15,050 bases of DNA, taken from the NCBI GenBank assembly GCA_002407905.1, contig DHPL01000035.1, forward strand, positions 929 through 15,978, given 5' to 3'. The notes under the pieces are model-generated. The model was not told the DNA's origin and ran no database searches. It saw only the letters and a program-made list of their open reading frames with translations. The position numbers and the translations under genes are program-made. The DNA comes from Anaerolineaceae bacterium UBA5365 (GTDB lineage: Bacteria > Chloroflexota > Anaerolineae > Anaerolineales > Anaerolineaceae). This document shows, piece by piece, positions 1 to 6,771 of this stretch; within the stretch, counting starts at the first letter, position 1; each line of letters opens with the position of its first letter.

Positions 1-1512
1 AGCCGGATAGCCTTCGGCATGGATGTAGGAGATTTCCTTCAGCTTATGCGAGCCCTCATAGGCGATCGGCATGCTGATTCCCCGGCCGATATACAAAGTA
101 CCCTTGATGTCCTTAAAGGCTTCGGCAACCTTTTCATAATCCGCCTCGCGCTCCAAAACCTTTCCCACCAGGCTGGGTACGGTAAGCATGTCCCGCACCA
201 ATTCACGGCGCAGCTTGGCAGGCAGGGTTCCGCGCAAGTCCGCCAGGTAGATCGCCAGCATGTAGGCATCCACAATGGGCGCGGTGAAAGCCTTGGTTGA
301 CGCAACGCCAATTTCCGGCCCGGTCTGCATGGAGATATAACCATCGGCCAGGCGCATCGCCTGGGAACCGATGGCATTTACAACGGACCAGAGGATGGCC
401 CCCTTCTTCCGGCCCTCTTCCATTGCCGCCAGCGTGTCGGCCGTCTCGCCGCTTTGGGTGATGGCCATCACCACGGTATCTTCATCCACGATGGGGTCCG
501 CGTAGCGAAACTCGCTGGCGATCATCACCTCGGTGGGGATGCGCGTGAGGTGCTCCAGGATGATTTTGGCCACCATGCCGGCGTATGCCGCGGTGCCGCA
601 GGCAGTAATGAAAATCTTCTTGATCTTTTTGGCTTGCTCGGCGCTGAGGTTCAAATCGTTCAGCGTAATGCTGTAGCGGTCAAAATCCACCCGGCCGGTC
701 ATAGTGTCGCTCAAGGCGCGCACCTGTTCGTGGATCTCTTTCTGCATGAAATGCCGGTAGTTCCCCTTTTCCGCTGAGATCGGATCCCAGGGAATGGTTT
801 GGGCCTGAACCTGCACTTTTTTGCCCTTCAGGTCCGTAACAATTACGTTCTCCCGGGTGAGCACCGCCATCTGCCCGGATTCCAAAAACACGATCTGACG
901 GGTATGCTCCACGATGGCCGGAAGGTCGCTGGCGATGAACATCTCGCCATCTCCCAGGCCGATCGCCACACCGCCGGCATTGCCCAACCGAGCGGCGATG
1001 ATCTTATCCGGTTCATCCGCGCTCATCACAACAATGCCATGGGCTCCGCGCAGCTGCCGCAGAGTTTGCTGCACGGCCTTGGTCAGATCACCTTCCACTT
1101 CATAGAACTTTTCCACCAGGTGCACGATGGTTTCGGTATCGGTCTCTGATTTGAAGACCACGCCTTCGGCGCTCAGTTCCTCCCTTAGCGCGAGATAGTT
1201 TTCAACGATTCCGTTATGCACCACCACTACGCGTCCCGTGGAGCCAAGATGCGGATGAGCATTCTGCTGGCTAGGCGCGCCGTGAGTGGCCCAGCGGGTA
1301 TGCCCGATCCCCAAATGTCCGTGGATCGGGTCGGTTTGGACCAGGGTTTCCAGGCGGCTGATCTTGCCGGCATCCCGCCGGACCTTGATCTCACCGTCAT
1401 CCAGCACGGCAATGCCTGCCGAGTCATACCCACGGTATTCAAGCTTTTTCAAGCCATTCAGGACGATAGGCGTGGCATCACGCTCACCGATATAGGCTAC
1501 GATTCCACACAT
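1..1512 (-). CDS. glmS: Glutamine--fructose-6-phosphate aminotransferase (isomerizing), C-terminus cut by window edge
   Basis: GlmS makes glucosamine-6-phosphate from fructose-6-phosphate and glutamine, the first committed step to UDP-GlcNAc and peptidoglycan. The minus strand reads 504 codons without a stop to position 1. It begins MCGIVAYIGER, so Cys2 is the N-terminal nucleophile of the class II glutamine amidotransferase domain (about residues 1-225), which also shows the HTRWATHG motif. The sugar isomerase (SIS) part follows, with FITACGTAAYAG, ITQSGETADT and VASTKAFTAP. The family is about 600 residues, so roughly the last 100 lie outside the window. The ATG at 1510-1512 is fixed by the need for Cys at position 2 and by a strong ribosome site (GGAAGGAG, 5 nt away). 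The gene follows a glmS ribozyme and its own promoter, so it is probably regulated by its product and is not simply the last gene of the operon. The identification is secure. Confidence 0.97.
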   Translation of the reverse strand, partial: MCGIVAYIGERDATPIVLNGLKKLEYRGYDSAGIAVLDDGEIKVRRDAGKISRLETLVQTDPIHGHLGIGHTRWATHGAPSQQNAHPHLGSTGRVVVVHNGIVENYLALREELSAEGVVFKSETDTETIVHLVEKFYEVEGDLTKAVQQTLRQLRGAHGIVVMSADEPDKIIAARLGNAGGVAIGLGDGEMFIASDLPAIVEHTRQIVFLESGQMAVLTRENVIVTDLKGKKVQVQAQTIPWDPISAEKGNYRHFMQKEIHEQVRALSDTMTGRVDFDRYSITLNDLNLSAEQAKKIKKIFITACGTAAYAGMVAKIILEHLTRIPTEVMIASEFRYADPIVDEDTVVMAITQSGETADTLAAMEEGRKKGAILWSVVNAIGSQAMRLADGYISMQTGPEIGVASTKAFTAPIVDAYMLAIYLADLRGTLPAKLRRELVRDMLTVPSLVGKVLEREADYEKVAEAFKDIKGTLYIGRGISMPIAYEGSHKLKEISYIHAEGYPA

Positions 1513-1517
1513 AGACA

Positions 1518-1525
1518 CTCCTTCC
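1518..1525 (-). promoter_or_regulatory. Ribosome binding site of glmS
   Basis: The minus strand reads GGAAGGAG, 5 nt before the ATG of glmS. Its first four bases (GGAA, 1522-1525) can pair with UUCC (1585-1588) at the base of ribozyme helix P4, so the site may be partly masked in the folded leader. That pairing is my reading of the sequence. Confidence 0.85.
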
Positions 1526-1711
1526 AGTATCTGGCACGCCGCGGGAAGAACCCGCTTTGGCATTATTTAGTTTTGTCAGACCCAGGAAATCGGACTTTTT
1601 GAAGTCCGGGGGGCATCCGCCGATCTTTCGATTTTCCCAGTGGAACTGGTTAACCTTTCCTCGCGGAAAGGAACCCCCGCCCTCGTCACTTGCTCGTGCA
1701 AGCCAGGCGCT
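1522..1711 (-). ncRNA. glmS ribozyme/riboswitch (GlcN6P-activated self-cleaving RNA)
   Basis: The leader of glmS carries the glmS ribozyme core. From the cleavage site it reads A/GCGCCUGG, then UGACGAGGGCGGGG, then AUCGAAAGAUCGGCGGAUGCC; these match the conserved blocks of the Thermoanaerobacter and Bacillus ribozymes as I remember them. The expected cut is between 1711 (A-1) and 1710 (G+1). Helices visible by eye (plus coordinates): P1 1689-1693/1698-1702; P2 GGGC/GCCC 1679-1682/1611-1614; P2.2 GCGCC/GGCGG 1706-1710/1617-1621; P3 a perfect 7-bp stem 1591-1597/1602-1608; P4 1577-1581/1529-1533, extended by 1585-1588/1522-1525; P4.1 GCGGG/CCCGC 1541-1545/1551-1555. In the known family, GlcN6P acts as the cleavage coenzyme and the cut mRNA is degraded, giving feedback on glmS. 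Odd here: two additional hairpins in the core (1637-1671), and a P3 loop (CAAA) without an obvious P3.1 partner. Confidence 0.93.
1637..1671 (-). other. Two extra hairpins inserted in the glmS ribozyme core
   Basis: Between the 5' strand of P2 and the conserved AUCGA block, where the Bacillus and Thermoanaerobacter ribozymes have only a few bases, there are about 38 extra nucleotides. They hold two perfect hairpins. One is CCUUUCC/GGAAAGG closed by a GCGA (GNRA) loop (1654-1660/1665-1671). The other is CCAGU/ACUGG with a 3-nt loop (1637-1641/1645-1649). The GNRA loop could make a tertiary contact. The stems are seen directly; their status as an insertion rests on remembered family sequences. 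Confidence 0.75.
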
Positions 1712-1730
1712 ACGTTTCCAGGTCGGTCTG

Positions 1731-1756
1731 ATTATACAGTTTTTAAACTCAGGCAA
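1731..1756 (-). promoter_or_regulatory. Probable sigma70-type promoter of the glmS ribozyme-glmS unit
   Basis: The minus strand has a perfect TATAAT (1731-1736) just after the stop codon of the mocA-like gene. A start about 6-8 bases downstream would give a leader of only 12-15 nt before the ribozyme cleavage site, which fits a dedicated transcript. The -35 element is poor. The best candidate, TTGCCT (1751-1756), overlaps the mocA stop codon and is only 14 nt from the -10. The -10 is convincing and the -35 is not. Confidence 0.6.
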
Positions 1757-2345
1757 TTTTGCCATACAAATGGCAGAGCCTGGCGTAATCCGCTGGCGTA
1801 TCGATATCCAGCGCCATTCTTTCATCCAACCATTGCAATTGCTGTGCCGGATGGAGGTGCATGATCGCCCTCCCGCCTTGATCCCCGCTGATCGTCATCA
1901 GGTCCACGAAGGCTGCCCTCGGGAAATACACGGGGTGCGCGCGCCGGTCCGCGATGATCGGCTGGATAACCCTTCCGGTCCTGAGCCCATAGGCCGCTAC
2001 AGTATGGATGAGCAAGGGTGAGATTTGCGGTTGGTCGGTGAGTAAAAAGAGCGCTCCCGCGTTATCTGGCGGAACTGCTGCCAAACCAAGTTTGAGTGAT
2101 CCCGCCTGGCCGCTTTGCCATTCGGGGTTTTCAACGATACGAACGCTTAAGCCTTCCAGGCTTTTTCTGACTGCTGCCGCTTCAGCGCCTAGAACAACAA
2201 TGGGTTCCTGAAAACCTGCAATCTTTGCAGCCAGAATGACCGCCTGCAGCGTGGTCTGGTTTCCCCAGGGCAGCAGTTGTTTGGGCTGCCCAAAGCGCCG
2301 CGAGCCGCCGGCAGCGAGGATGATCGCGCTGATTTTCCCAGACAT
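1749..2345 (-). CDS. mocA: MocA-like molybdenum cofactor cytidylyltransferase (MobA-like NTP transferase)
   Basis: This 198-residue protein belongs to the MobA/MocA nucleotidyltransferase family. MocA transfers CMP from CTP to molybdopterin, giving the MCD form used by many xanthine dehydrogenase-family enzymes, and releases PPi. The nucleotide-binding loop LAAGGSRRFGQPKQLL is at residues 10-25; LAAG rather than LAGG fits MocA better than MobA. LTDQP (102-106) is the metal-site motif, RRAHPVYF (134-141) matches the family's HPVLF segment, and DIDTPADY (180-187) is near the C-terminus. I chose the ATG at 2343-2345 because family members begin just before the AIILAAG strand. A TTG at 2363 would add six residues and overlap the upstream gene's stop. 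The upstream molybdopterin subunit ends 10 nt before this start, so the gene is probably co-transcribed with and serves the two hydroxylases. The start region has only a weak ribosome site. Confidence 0.87.
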   Translation of the reverse strand: MSGKISAIILAAGGSRRFGQPKQLLPWGNQTTLQAVILAAKIAGFQEPIVVLGAEAAAVRKSLEGLSVRIVENPEWQSGQAGSLKLGLAAVPPDNAGALFLLTDQPQISPLLIHTVAAYGLRTGRVIQPIIADRRAHPVYFPRAAFVDLMTISGDQGGRAIMHLHPAQQLQWLDERMALDIDTPADYARLCHLYGKIA

Positions 2346-2355
2346 CCCGGCAAAA

Positions 2356-4572
2356 TCAGCCAATCTTGCCCAAAGCCCGCAAAACCCGTTCGGCAGTCAG
2401 TGGGAATTCGGCAAAGCGCACGCCTGTCGCCTGGGCTACCGCATCCACCACCGCAGATGCCAACGGCAGATAGGGCATTTCTCCCATTCCGCGCGCTCCG
2501 TAAGGCCCGCGGGGGTCCGGGTATTCCAGAATTACAGACCGGGTCACATCCGGGATATCCATTACGGTGGGGATCAGGTAAGTTGAAAGCTCGTGGGTCA
2601 GCGCCTTGCCCTCAGCGTTCTGCTTCCAGTCCTCCAGAAGCGCGTACCCGGCGGCTTGGACCACAGCCCCCTCTATCTGGCCTTCCACCAGCTGCGGGTT
2701 GATGGCCTTGCCAACATCATCGGTGCAGATCACTTCCCGCAGGTGGATCTCCCCGGTGCTCAGGTCCACCTCTGCCAAAACCGCTTCCGCCACGTAACCA
2801 TAGGCAAAATTGGGGTAGCAATGCCCGTCAACCGGGTCCATTTTGCAGGTTGGCGCCGGCCGGTAAACGTAAGCGCCGATCGCCGGCCGCTCACCGGCTT
2901 CCCACTTGGCCAGGGCTTCCTTTGCCGCTCCAATGATGGAATTGCCGGCCATAAAGGTCATGCGTGAGGCCGAAACAGAACCGGCATTCAGGGAAGAGGC
3001 GGTATCGCTGAGGTGCAGTTCCACTTTTTCAAAGGGAATGCCCAGGGCTGTGGCGGCAAATTGGCCAAACACGGTATGCGCGCCCTGGCCAACTTCCGCG
3101 CCAGCATGAAAAAGCCGGGCCTTGCGGATTTCGTCGCCCTCACCATCCAGGATGATCGTAGCGCCGCAATTTTCCGGCGCCCCGTAGGAGAAGCCAATAT
3201 TCTTATAGCCGCAGGCAAAGCCCAAACCAAATACTTTGCGGCCGTATCCAGGGGGCTCCAAGGCCGGTTTTTCCCAGCCGATGGGTCCATTAGCCCAGCC
3301 GGCTTCCTGCGCGCAGTTTTCCACAACCTCACGGATGCTCACACCCGGTGGAATCGCGGAACCCATGGACTGTACCGAACCCTCCTTGAAGAGGTTGCGC
3401 ATGCGCAGTTCCACCGGGTCCATGCCCAATTTTTCCGCCAGGCGGCTTACCTGGCCTTCACACATAAAGTTAGCCTGCGGTCCGCCGAAGCCCCTGAAGG
3501 CAGCCCCGGGAATATTGGTGGTGTACACGCAGTAAGCATCGGTAGCTACATTAGGAATCTCATAAGGGCCTGTTGCCAAAAGGGTGGCGTTGCCCAAAAC
3601 CTTGGGTGAGGTGTATACGTAGGCCCCGCTATCAGCCCAGATGCGGCATTCGGCCGCCAGTATCTTGCCTTCGCGGTCCGCGCCCCATTTGGCCCACATG
3701 CGGTAATGATGGCGTTTGCCGTGGCCAAGAATCGATTCTTCGCGGGTCCAGATCGTCCGGACCGGGCGGCGAATACTCATCTCGCGCAGCTTGAACACAG
3801 CCAGCGCCAGGACGATCTGCACACTCATATCTTCGCGGCCGCCAAACGCCCCGCCAATGGCCGGGTAGATCACCCGGATTTCGTCCAACGGGATCTGCAA
3901 GGCGTGCTGGATCTGTTCCTGGTCTTCATGGGTCCACTGCCCGCCGACCACAACGGTGATCCTTTCTTCTTCATCCAGGTAGGCAACGCCTGCCTCGGGC
4001 TGTAAGTATGCATGCTCCTGCACGGGGGTGTTGTAGGTATGTTCCACTACAACAGCGCATTCCTCGAAGGCTTTATTCACGTCTCCCATGCGCACGATAT
4101 TGTGATGGAAAACGTTACTCTCACGGTTAGGGTGCAAAATCCAGGCATCCGGGGCGAGGGCCTTATCCAGCGTGTCTACCGCCGGCAGGTCTTCAAAATC
4201 GATCACCAGCAGCTTGGCAGCTGATTCGGCGATCGCCTTGGTTTCCGCCACGATCACCGCAACCTGGTCACCCTCAAAGCGTACAATATCGCCGCCAAGT
4301 TTATTGCTTCCCGGCCCGCAGAGCACCGGTTGGTCCTGTGTGCCCAGGCCGTACTCGTTGTTCGGCACATCTTTAGCAGTCAGAACGAGGTGTACACCCT
4401 GGATGGCTTGAGCGGCACGGGTATCGATGGACACAACGCGTGCATGCGGACGGCCGGCAAAAACAACCTTCAGCCAGAGCTCGTCATCATGCCGGATATC
4501 GCCAGGGTAATTTGCTTTTCCGGTCACTTTATCCAAAGCGTCTACGCGCTTGCGCGCTTCACCGATGCTCAT
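2356..4572 (-). CDS. Xanthine dehydrogenase-family molybdopterin-binding subunit (738 aa)
   Basis: This is the large catalytic subunit of a molybdenum hydroxylase (XdhA/CoxL/HcrA superfamily), without fused Fe-S domains. The start MSIGEARKRVDALDKVTGKANY is the usual N-terminus of stand-alone subunits. Cofactor motifs, in order: QEHAYLQPEAG (Gln185, the usual molybdopterin-side Gln), GGAFGGRED (240-248), AFRGFGGPQ (358-366), GAEVGQGAHT (491-500) and ARGMGEMP (693-700), whose Glu698 aligns with the catalytic base (Glu1261 of bovine XDH). By eye, Glu247 aligns with bovine Glu802, but Asn sits where bovine Arg880 would be, so xanthine is not assured as substrate. The start overlaps the stop of the FAD/[2Fe-2S] gene by 4 bases and follows AAAGGAGG, so the two probably form one enzyme. 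It is cytoplasmic by inference: no signal peptide is seen. Family certain; substrate unknown. Confidence 0.93.
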   Translation of the reverse strand: MSIGEARKRVDALDKVTGKANYPGDIRHDDELWLKVVFAGRPHARVVSIDTRAAQAIQGVHLVLTAKDVPNNEYGLGTQDQPVLCGPGSNKLGGDIVRFEGDQVAVIVAETKAIAESAAKLLVIDFEDLPAVDTLDKALAPDAWILHPNRESNVFHHNIVRMGDVNKAFEECAVVVEHTYNTPVQEHAYLQPEAGVAYLDEEERITVVVGGQWTHEDQEQIQHALQIPLDEIRVIYPAIGGAFGGREDMSVQIVLALAVFKLREMSIRRPVRTIWTREESILGHGKRHHYRMWAKWGADREGKILAAECRIWADSGAYVYTSPKVLGNATLLATGPYEIPNVATDAYCVYTTNIPGAAFRGFGGPQANFMCEGQVSRLAEKLGMDPVELRMRNLFKEGSVQSMGSAIPPGVSIREVVENCAQEAGWANGPIGWEKPALEPPGYGRKVFGLGFACGYKNIGFSYGAPENCGATIILDGEGDEIRKARLFHAGAEVGQGAHTVFGQFAATALGIPFEKVELHLSDTASSLNAGSVSASRMTFMAGNSIIGAAKEALAKWEAGERPAIGAYVYRPAPTCKMDPVDGHCYPNFAYGYVAEAVLAEVDLSTGEIHLREVICTDDVGKAINPQLVEGQIEGAVVQAAGYALLEDWKQNAEGKALTHELSTYLIPTVMDIPDVTRSVILEYPDPRGPYGARGMGEMPYLPLASAVVDAVAQATGVRFAEFPLTAERVLRALGKIG

Positions 4573-5984
4573 GCGGCCTCCTTTCCGTTGGCCTCAGCCG
4601 CGTCTTCGATCGCCTCGATGATCTTGTAATAGCCCGTACAGCGGCAAAGGTTGCCGGAGATACCTGTTTTGATCATTTCGCGGGTGGGATGCGGGTGTTC
4701 CTGGAGCATCTGCACCGCGCTCATCACGAACCCGGGGGTGCAGTAGCCGCATTGGATGGCACCGTGATCGATGAAGGCTTGCTGCACGGGGTGCAGCTGG
4801 TCGCCTTCGGCAATGCCTTCGATCGTCCGGATGACGGCGTTATGCGCGCGGCCGGCAGGGATCAGGCAGGAAACCACCGCCTTGCCGTCCAGGATCAGGG
4901 TGCAGGCGCCGCATTCGCCTTCCTCACAGCCGTTTTTGGTGCCGGTAAGGCCTACATGCTCGCGCACGAGCTGCAGCAAGTTTTGCCCCTGCGCGTTTTC
5001 AACGCTGTAGTGTTTGCCGTTGATCTCGGTTTCGATATGCTCGCCATCCCAATCAGCCGTGGGAGCTGCTTTTACAGGCATATGCGTATTGAGAGTCACC
5101 GGGTTCAGCGGCACCTGGTTTTTCAGGTCGGGGTCAGCCAGGTCCAGTACAGCATCGTGGACCAGCGCGGCCACCATGTAGCTGCGGTACTCCTTGGAAG
5201 CCCGGATGTCGCTGATGGGCTTGGCGTCTTCGCTGGCAGCCAGGCCGGCAGCCTGCGCGACCTCGGGGTCCACCCTGCGCATCGTAAGCATGGCCTCAGC
5301 GCCTGTGGCATGGATGATCGTCGGCGCCACGGAACCCAGGGTCACGCGTACATCGTAAAGTTTGCCATCTTCCTGCCGGGCAACCACACAGGCGTTCAGG
5401 GTGGCGATTGCCTGGGCACGCCTGAGGGCGCTCTTTCTAAAGGAACCCACCCAGTCCGGGGTAAGGGCATTAAAAAATACCTCGCGCACAAATTCATCCG
5501 GCCTTAATACGGTCTTGCGCACGCCCAGGTAAAAATCGGCCAATTTCACGGTGCGTTTGCCGCTCTTTGAAACCAGTACCAGGCTGGCATCCAGAGCCAT
5601 CAACGGCGTGATCGTATCGTTTGCCGGGGAGGCCGTGACCAAGTTGCCGATAACCGTCCCGCGGTTGCGCAACTGAGGCGTTGCCACGCGATAGCAGGCC
5701 TGCACCAGCGGCCAGGCTTTATCATGCAGCAGAGCAGAGCTGACCACATCGTTATGGGTCACCAGCGCGCCGATGTGAACACTGCCATCGCCATCTTCCC
5801 AAATCCGGTTGAGGCCTTCGCAGCGCGAAATATCTAAAATGGTGTCCAGTTCCGGCCACTTGCCGTTGCGCAGTTCCACCATGAGGTCCGTTCCCCCGGA
5901 GAGAATGCGCGTCAGCCCCTTGGCCTCTGCCAGGCGCTCGCCCAGTTCACTGGTGTTTTCTATGATGTGGTAATGCTTCCACAT
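4569..5984 (-). CDS. Fused FAD-binding and [2Fe-2S] subunit of a molybdenum hydroxylase (471 aa)
   Basis: Two subunits that are usually separate (CoxM and CoxS types) form one chain that relays electrons from the molybdenum site to FAD. The FAD domain fills about residues 1-290, with LSGGTDLMV (28-36) and IGNLVTASPANDT (112-124) contacting FAD; the usual GGN is IGN here. A linker (about 290-315) leads to a complete CoxS domain. The plant-ferredoxin-type cluster uses Cys353, 358, 361 and 373, and the helical-domain cluster uses Cys412, 415 (CGYC), 447 and 449 (CRC). I start at the ATG at 5982-5984, which has AAAGG 6 nt upstream and gives the normal FAD-domain N-terminus. An in-frame extension to 6092 would be a basic stretch overlapping xdhC and is unlikely. 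The stop overlaps the start of the molybdopterin gene (ATGA). FAD before Fe-S in one chain is not the commonest arrangement. Confidence 0.93.
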   Translation of the reverse strand: MWKHYHIIENTSELGERLAEAKGLTRILSGGTDLMVELRNGKWPELDTILDISRCEGLNRIWEDGDGSVHIGALVTHNDVVSSALLHDKAWPLVQACYRVATPQLRNRGTVIGNLVTASPANDTITPLMALDASLVLVSKSGKRTVKLADFYLGVRKTVLRPDEFVREVFFNALTPDWVGSFRKSALRRAQAIATLNACVVARQEDGKLYDVRVTLGSVAPTIIHATGAEAMLTMRRVDPEVAQAAGLAASEDAKPISDIRASKEYRSYMVAALVHDAVLDLADPDLKNQVPLNPVTLNTHMPVKAAPTADWDGEHIETEINGKHYSVENAQGQNLLQLVREHVGLTGTKNGCEEGECGACTLILDGKAVVSCLIPAGRAHNAVIRTIEGIAEGDQLHPVQQAFIDHGAIQCGYCTPGFVMSAVQMLQEHPHPTREMIKTGISGNLCRCTGYYKIIEAIEDAAEANGKEAA

Positions 5985-5990
5985 AATTGA

Positions 5991-5995
5991 CCTTT
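5991..5995 (-). promoter_or_regulatory. Ribosome binding site deciding the start of the FAD/[2Fe-2S] fusion gene
   Basis: The minus strand reads AAAGG, 6 nt before the ATG at 5984. It lies in the 19-nt gap after the xdhC stop and supports this ATG over an upstream in-frame start inside xdhC. Confidence 0.65.
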
Positions 5996-6003
5996 CAATT
6001 CGT

Positions 6004-6771
6004 CTATTCCTTTTTGCGGTAAGCCTGGATGACTTCTGCCAAAATGCTGATCGCGATCTCCTCCGGCGTTTCACCGCGGATATTAAATCCAATCGGCGAC
6101 TTTACCCGGTCCAGGCGTTCGGCTGGAATCCCTTTGGCTATCAGGGAATCGCGGGTGGTCTTCCAGCGCTTCAAAGAGCCAATCACGCCAAAATAAGCCG
6201 GCTCAAAGTCCAGCAAGGCGCCCATCCCCTCCACATCCACCTCGGAACCGCGGGAGACATTGGCAATATAAGTCTTGCCATCTATGCGCAAATGCTGTGG
6301 AATTTCAGACATCGGTATCGGTAAAAACTCAACTCTGCCCGGAATATTCTCCGGGGTGCACAAGGCCGCGCGATCATCCGAAACCACCACCCTGAAGTCC
6401 AGCGCCTGGGCAGCGATGGCCAAAGCCTTGCCAACATGCCCGGCGCCAAGGATGAGCAGCACCGGCCGCACGCCTTGCGGTTCAATATAAACCTGCATCT
6501 CGCCGCCGCAGGTGCCGGCGGAGTAGTGCTTGCCATCCAGTTTAAAGTCCAGGACTCGCGGCTGGCCATCGATCAGCGCTTTCAGTGCCAGAACGCGGGT
6601 TTCCTGTTCTACCTTGCCCCCGCCAACAGTGCCCTCAGTGCTTCCATCGCTGAAAACGAGCATTTTGGTGCCCTCCCGGCGAGGGACGGAGCCCTTGGCT
6701 TTCACAACAACACAAAGACAAACCGGTTTGTTTTCCGCGATCGTCTGGTTCAGTAACGCGTAAATCTTCAA
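6004..6771 (-). CDS. xdhC: XdhC/CoxI-family molybdenum cofactor chaperone (255 aa)
   Basis: XdhC proteins bind the molybdenum cofactor, promote its sulfuration and deliver it to xanthine dehydrogenase-family apoenzymes. Visible features are VVVKAKGSVPRREGTKMLV (21-39) and GTVGGGKVEQE (47-57), typical of the N-terminal XdhC/CoxI domain; GTCGGEM (86-92), with a Cys in the conserved CGG motif; and a Rossmann-like LILGAGHVGKAL (106-117). IGSLKRWK (197-204) lies in the C-terminal domain. Length is normal. The start is a TTG at 6769-6771: no in-frame ATG occurs before residue 37, and the family N-terminus fits this position. The TTGA overlaps the pyrophosphatase stop codon, and GGAGG lies 4 nt upstream, so translation is probably coupled. 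One copy lies between two hydroxylase modules and may serve both. Family assignment is firm. Confidence 0.92.
   Translation of the reverse strand: MKIYALLNQTIAENKPVCLCVVVKAKGSVPRREGTKMLVFSDGSTEGTVGGGKVEQETRVLALKALIDGQPRVLDFKLDGKHYSAGTCGGEMQVYIEPQGVRPVLLILGAGHVGKALAIAAQALDFRVVVSDDRAALCTPENIPGRVEFLPIPMSEIPQHLRIDGKTYIANVSRGSEVDVEGMGALLDFEPAYFGVIGSLKRWKTTRDSLIAKGIPAERLDRVKSPIGFNIRGETPEEIAISILAEVIQAYRKKE

Noticed and set aside
1591..1608. Perfect 7-bp hairpin as a possible intrinsic terminator
   Set aside because: It is not followed by a T-run on either strand, and its position after the GCCCCCCGG block identifies it as P3 of the ribozyme.
1752..1763. Short inverted repeat GGCAA-TT-TTGCC as an operator
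   Set aside because: It lies in the last codons of mocA, has a 2-nt loop and only five pairs per arm; too weak to call without comparison to relatives.
1557..2021. A plus-strand open frame across the glmS leader and the mocA 3' end
   Set aside because: The region is explained by the ribozyme and mocA on the minus strand; the frame has no recognisable motif.
4440..5507. A 355-codon open frame on the plus strand
   Set aside because: Antisense to the FAD/[2Fe-2S] fusion gene, which has all eight cluster cysteines. The plus-strand product resembles no family I know and has no credible ribosome site.
5985..6092. N-terminal extension of the FAD/[2Fe-2S] protein starting at 6092
   Set aside because: It would be a basic, arginine-rich stretch wholly or mostly overlapping xdhC. 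The ATG at 5984 has its own AAAGG site and matches the family N-terminus.
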